Assembly (NCBI GenBank): GCA_013399895.1 | Contig: VXBA01001336.1 | Coordinates: 664,307 to 728,306 of the forward strand | Direction of reading: 5' to 3' | Length of the DNA: 64,000 bases | DNA from: Serilophus lunatus | Lineage: Eukaryota > Chordata > Aves > Passeriformes > Eurylaimidae | Shown here: one piece after another, positions 59,415 to 64,000 of the stretch | How the letters are laid out: every line of letters starts with the position of its first letter | Position numbering within the stretch: position 1 is the first letter of the stretch | Position numbers and translations under genes: made by a program | The notes under the pieces: model-generated | What the model was told of the DNA's origin: nothing | Database searches by the model: none | What the model saw: only the letters and a program-made list of their open reading frames with translations

Positions 59415-60335
59415 TGGAATCATAAAATTCTTTAGGTTGGAAAAGACCTCTAAGATCATCCATTCCAACTCAACCTGGTGCTCCAAAGTCCACCACTAAA
59501 CCATGTCCCTAAGTATCACATCCACATGTCCCTTAAATACCTTCAGGGATAGTGACTCAACCACTGCCCTGCATAGCCTCTTCCAGTGCTTGACAATCCT
59601 TTTGGTGAAGATTTTTTTCCTAATCTAATCTAAACCTCCTCTTCCACAACTTGAGGCTGTTTCCTCTTTTCTATCACCTGTTAGGCACTGCCCCACTGAG
59701 AACAGCCCCACTGAGAACAGCCCCACTGCTACCTTGCAACAGCCTCCTTTCAAGTAGTTGTAGAGAGAGATAAGGTCCCCCCTGAGCCTCTTCTCTGGGC
59801 TAAAGAGCTGCTTCTAATCAGACTGGTGCTCCAGACCCTTCACTGGCTTCCTTGCCCTTCTCTGGACTTGCTCTAGCACCTTGGACACAGGACTTTCTAC
59901 AACTACCTGAAAGAAGGTTGTAGCCAGGCAGGAGTCGGTCTCCTCTCTCAGGCTCCCAGTGACAGAACAAGAGGACACAGTCTTAAGCTGCATCAGGGGA
60001 GGTATAGACTGGATGTTAGAAAAAACTTTTTCACAGAAAGAGTGGTTTCCATTGGAATGGGTTATCCTGGGAAGTGGTTGAGTCACCATTCCTGGATGTG
60101 ATTAAAAAGAGATTGGGTGAGGTACTTAGTACCATGATTTAGATGATGGGATGGCGTTAGGTAATAGGTTGGACACGATGATCTCAATGGGTCTATTCCA
60201 ACCTTGTTAATTCTGTGATACTGTGATTCTGTGTGACTCAAGGTTCAGCCTCACCAGTGCCAAGTACAGGGGAAGAATTACTGCCCTGGTCCTGCTGGCC
60301 ACATTATTTTTGACAGAGGTCAGGGTGCCACTGGT
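59415..60335 (-). mobile_element. CR1 LINE fragment interrupted by a second CR1
   Basis: The host element reads on the minus strand in two blocks. 59415-59890 runs from ATCATAAAATTCTTTAGGTT to GCACCTTGGACACAG; about 60235-60335 resumes with CTCAAGGTTCAGCCTCACCA and TGCTGGCCACATTA. The two blocks are adjacent in normal CR1 order, so the DNA between them was inserted later. A 15-bp unit (GAGAACAGCCCCACT) is doubled at 59698-59727. Confidence 0.85.
59891..60234 (+). mobile_element. CR1 3' end inserted into the older CR1
   Basis: Plus-strand CR1 3' part: ACTACCTGAAAGAAGGTTGT, GGATGTTAGAAAAAACTTTT, AGTGGTTGAGTCACCATTCC, and ending in the ATTCTGTG-type terminal repeats. A possible 4-bp target duplication GACT occurs at 59891-59894 and 60235-60238. 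It is 5'-truncated, as is typical of CR1. Confidence 0.85.
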
Positions 60336-60339
60336 CTAA

Positions 60340-63300
60340 CATACCTTATTTTTAAACACTTTTTCTCTTCACCTTGGCTGTCTTTAGGAAGGGATTTTTT
60401 TCTCTTTTTAGAATTCTTTTGACTGACTGTATATAACAGTTTCCTCAGGTGTTTACATTAACTTTCTCTGACAGCCACAGAATTGCATCACACTGTCCTT
60501 GTAGACCTGGGCTATCAGATTCAACACAGAGGCCATACCAGCACAAGAGGCAGCCTCTGTGATTTTGCCAAGAGAATAATTTAAGGCATTTAAGGGCCAG
60601 CTATCTCACAATCGATTTGTACTTCCTCCCAGTATCTGACCCCCATTCTGGCACTTCTGCAGTCAATATTTAAATAGGTTTCTTAGCACCTGTTTTCAGT
60701 TTATGAGGTTGCTCCTTTCAAACATAAAGCTAAAATCTATGTAGTAATTATCCCCCCAAAAAGAAACAGTAGTTGCATTTAACTAAAGTTGGATTTCTGT
60801 AAAGATATTTAAGTATTGAAGATATCACATGAAGAAATACACATTGGAGAAGGGGCATTTATATTGAAAAGCAATAGCTTCCCTTGAGTAACTCCCTAGA
60901 GGTGTATCTGCATTTTTGTTAATAAAATTTGCTACCTTTTGAATGAGTAATTAATTATGAGGAAATTCATGATTTCATTGTGACCACTGCCAGGAAACAA
61001 ACACTGGTTCACGCCTAAAACCACAAGTGTGCATTTGGATTTAGTAAAACAACCCAATTTATGTCTTGGCTTTACTTGCACAAGTCCCAAGGAGACCTGT
61101 TCACCCAGCAAGCTGGCATAGCTTACAAGTGCGGTTCTTTGAGTACAAAGTTGTCTCAGCAGTTTTGATCTGCTTTGCCTGGGTGATATTTTGAAACACT
61201 CTCCCTGATAAAGGGCTGAAAGTATAAATTTCAGAGAATTTTGAGGGAAATCATTATTTAAAGTCTTAACTGAAGTTCATCTCTCCAAACAGCTCTTCAG
61301 TAATGAGCAGAAGAGGGAGATGCCAGCAGGTATGAAGTGGACCAATTTATGCTTTCCTTTAATTTGTCTTCCTGAGCAGACCTCTTGCTGTATTTGCCTT
61401 CTTCTCGATTACCATTTTCTAAAAAATCTAAGTGTTTTCAACCTACTTTTAGTATTTTTCCTTTCTTTTGTCTAGGATTTTGCAGGTATCGCTTTTTTTT
61501 AGATTTTTTTTTTTAGCATTTGTTCTCCATCCAGTCTAGCCATTAATTTTTTTTCCTACAAGATCATGGATGGGATTATTGGAATAGATTATGGCTTTGA
61601 CTATATGTAGGAAACATTCTGTAGGCCTGCAGTTCTTCTACCATAAATAATAATGAAAATTTAAATAAAAGAACAACATGGAAAGAGAAAAATATGGAAG
61701 AGGAGGAAAATGAGCTTAATCTTCATATTTCAGTTTCACAGGTGGTAAACTTTTAACTGGCAATATAAAATTGGGACTGAAATACACACACACAAAGTAT
61801 TTGACCTAAATGTGTGTTGTTACCTAAGATAATGAGAAAGTGTTGATGACTACTAATTAGTTTCTCCATGAGAGAGTACAGTGCGTATCTTTTGATGAGT
61901 TTAATGCAAAATGCAATTTTTGAAGCACACAACAAAGATCACAATGACCTAAGAGTTTTATATAAAAATATAGCAGATGACAGGAGAGAAAAAAGAATAT
62001 TTTATTATTTTATATTATTTTTATTTGACTCTGTTCCAGACTTCAGTTCTGTCTAAGCTGACTTGTAGTTTCCACTTCTAATTAAAAAAAGGCACATTCA
62101 ATCATGTTTCTGTTGTTTTTTCTTCACAAATTACAAGCAACTAGGGAAGTTTAGGAGAAAGTTATACACCAAAGGCTATCACAGAATCACGGAATTAACT
62201 AGGTTGGAAAAGACCTTTGAGATCATCAAGTCCAACCTGTAAATCATCAAGCCCAACCTGTATGTTTACATCTACATCAGAAAGGAAAAGGGGTGGGGGG
62301 GAGAAAGGGTGGAATCGACATCAGCTTAAACATTTAGAATTGTACCATATTAAGTAGTTTACAATCCAGCCTCATGATACAATGAAGCAATTCTTCTACC
62401 TGTTTGAAAGGTTTGACTTTGCATTTTATGGGCTGTCTTGTAATGTATATTTCTCTAACATATACATTAGGTATGCCTATTTGAAATATTTTATAGTGAC
62501 AATAGAACATTTCCTGATACATTGTGTGTTAATTTACTGTTTGTCATGTCTTATTGGATAGAATATGCATACAGAGAACTAAAGAATAGTTAATACTTCA
62601 ACAGAATAATTGTATTTATAGGGCACTTGTTTGAATCTTCATATTCTATTCTTTGCTCCTCTTGAATATGCTTTTCATATATATATGAAACTTCTAACTG
62701 AAATGTGTATCTTGACATTATTCATTATCACTTAGTTCTTTGGAAATGCTGTTTCTTCCTCAAGCCATAAAAGCCTTAAACTCAAATCACCCTAAAAACC
62801 TAATCAGAGACCTAATATTCCATGAAGACGATTAGAAGTATTATGCCGTCATTTAGCAATTAGAGCAGTGACTGTGGTATTTGGGCAGGCATTCCCAGGA
62901 GTGGAAATACGTATCTGGAGTAGAGGGTGCAAAATACCATTTTTTTTCTAGGAGATGAAACGATTTTCCCTGCCTCGATGATATTTGATTTGCTGCTTGT
63001 TCATTTTGAATAGTCATTATATCCTGGACTTTAAGATGCAGTCCCTGATCCTGTGCAGTTTTTGCTTAATTATGAATTCCACCAAGATGATGTATGATTT
63101 AAAATAAAACTTTTCACAGAAGAGGAGTATGACTGGAATATTGTACTGTCCCATGAAAGGGGGCACAGATGACAGATTTTGCTGGGAATGGGAAGGTCTT
63201 GGTGCATTTTGGGCACTTCCTGAGCAGAGCTGATGGATTAGGCTTCTCGAAGGAGCCCTTCATGTAACTTGCATACATGACATCTTGTACAAGTGACCCC

Positions 63301-63560
63301 AATCGGGTTTTTGCCAAGTTACTAAAGGTTGTGCTGGTCTGGAAATAAGCAGCAGTGGAGAACCTTTGAGTGAACTTTCATGCCAGAAATCCCAGAAGGA
63401 TTTATGCAGTATCAGATAGGATAGGATAGGATCCTAGGTAGGGTGTTTTTCAGATTCCGGCTGTGGAACACCTAAAGCCACAGAAATCCTCAAACAGGAG
63501 CCTGAATTTCCTTCTTTTCTTTCACTGACCATTCCAGATATGTGGCGCAGCCCCTCGGGC
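60340..63560. other. Intergenic region FBXO43 to RGS22, second part
   Basis: AT-rich. Contains a CR1 tail (62179-62268), a short CA run (about 61783-61796) and an ATAGG pentamer run (about 63411-63432). No supported gene. Confidence 0.55.
62179..62268 (-). mobile_element. CR1 3' terminal stub
   Basis: TCACAGAATCACGGAATTAA, then AGGTTGGAAAAGACCTTTGA and ATCATCAAGTCCAACCTGT. The last part is duplicated (ATCATCAAGCCCAACCTGT). Confidence 0.85.
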
Positions 63561-63599
63561 CAAGGAAGACACCAACATTCTGGGAGAGTTTAATTTCAT

Positions 63600-63785
63600 T
63601 TCTGGCTACAGACACCCACAGATTCCTAACCCTCGGGCCTTTCCCTCAGGGCGCTTGGCTGCAGCAGCGCCGGCGTTGGCCGGGACACCGTTTGCAGCGC
63701 CGTGGCAACCCCGCCGCGCTGCCCGGGGCGACCGCGGGCACCGGCCGGGCCCGGCGGCGCTGCCCCTGCTCCTGCCCCTGCTCCT
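63600..63785 (+). promoter_or_regulatory. RGS22: CpG island at window edge, probable RGS22 promoter
   Basis: Abrupt change from AT-rich DNA to CpG-dense sequence, cut off by the terminal gap. It contains GTGGCAACC (RFX half-site GGCAAC at 63704-63709) and a CTGCCCCTGCTC tandem at the gap edge. The gene name is inferred from order only (RGS22 follows FBXO43 in amniotes, in the same orientation); no RGS22 coding sequence is visible. Confidence 0.45.
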
Positions 63786-64000
63786 NNNNNNNNNNNNNNN
63801 NNNNNNNNNNNNNNNNNNNNNNNNNNNNNNNNNNNNNNNNNNNNNNNNNNNNNNNNNNNNNNNNNNNNNNNNNNNNNNNNNNNNNNNNNNNNNNNNNNNN
63901 NNNNNNNNNNNNNNNNNNNNNNNNNNNNNNNNNNNNNNNNNNNNNNNNNNNNNNNNNNNNNNNNNNNNNNNNNNNNNNNNNNNNNNNNNNNNNNNNNNNN
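63786..64000. other. Assembly gap to window end
   Basis: 215 N following a GC-rich tandem repeat. Confidence 0.99.

Overview
The window looks like nuclear DNA from a bird. It is AT-rich and intron-dominated, carries many CR1 LINE fragments (the main avian retroposon) and has compact vertebrate genes with CpG-island promoters. I recognise three genes, in the order and relative orientation known for the SPAG1-POLR2K-FBXO43-RGS22 neighbourhood of amniotes (human 8q22). Everything was read by eye from the sequence; no alignment or database search was run.

Layout. (1) 1-34.4 kb, minus strand: SPAG1, a three-TPR-cluster co-chaperone needed for dynein-arm assembly. Sixteen coding exons (1007-32935) join in frame to 784 residues; the C-terminal domain lies off the left edge. 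A CpG island at about 33.83-34.42 kb is the likely promoter. (2) 35.3-39.1 kb, minus strand: POLR2K, the 58-residue zinc-ribbon subunit shared by RNA polymerases I, II and III. It has three coding exons and a probable non-coding first exon in a CpG island at 38.5-39.2 kb. (3) About 40-51.1 kb, plus strand: FBXO43 (Emi2/Erp1), the meiotic APC/C inhibitor. Four coding exons give 665 residues ending in the zinc-binding region and RL tail. Its promoter probably lies in or beside a 450-base assembly gap. (4) 51.1-63.6 kb: intergenic DNA with CR1 copies, including one CR1 nested in another. (5) 63.6 kb to the edge: a CpG island running into an assembly gap, probably the RGS22 promoter on the plus strand, inferred from gene order only.

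The genes do not form a pathway. POLR2K is a housekeeping gene, whereas SPAG1 (cilia and sperm), FBXO43 (germline meiosis) and RGS22 (testis) are germline- or cilium-biased. RFX-like half-sites in the SPAG1 island, and one in the terminal island, fit this.

I found no previously undescribed multi-gene system. The observations most worth a second look are an exon-like segment inside SPAG1 that cannot join the SPAG1 frame and resembles a thioredoxin N-terminus, a CpG-rich internal SPAG1 exon with a well-placed internal ATG (MGN...), and the nested CR1.
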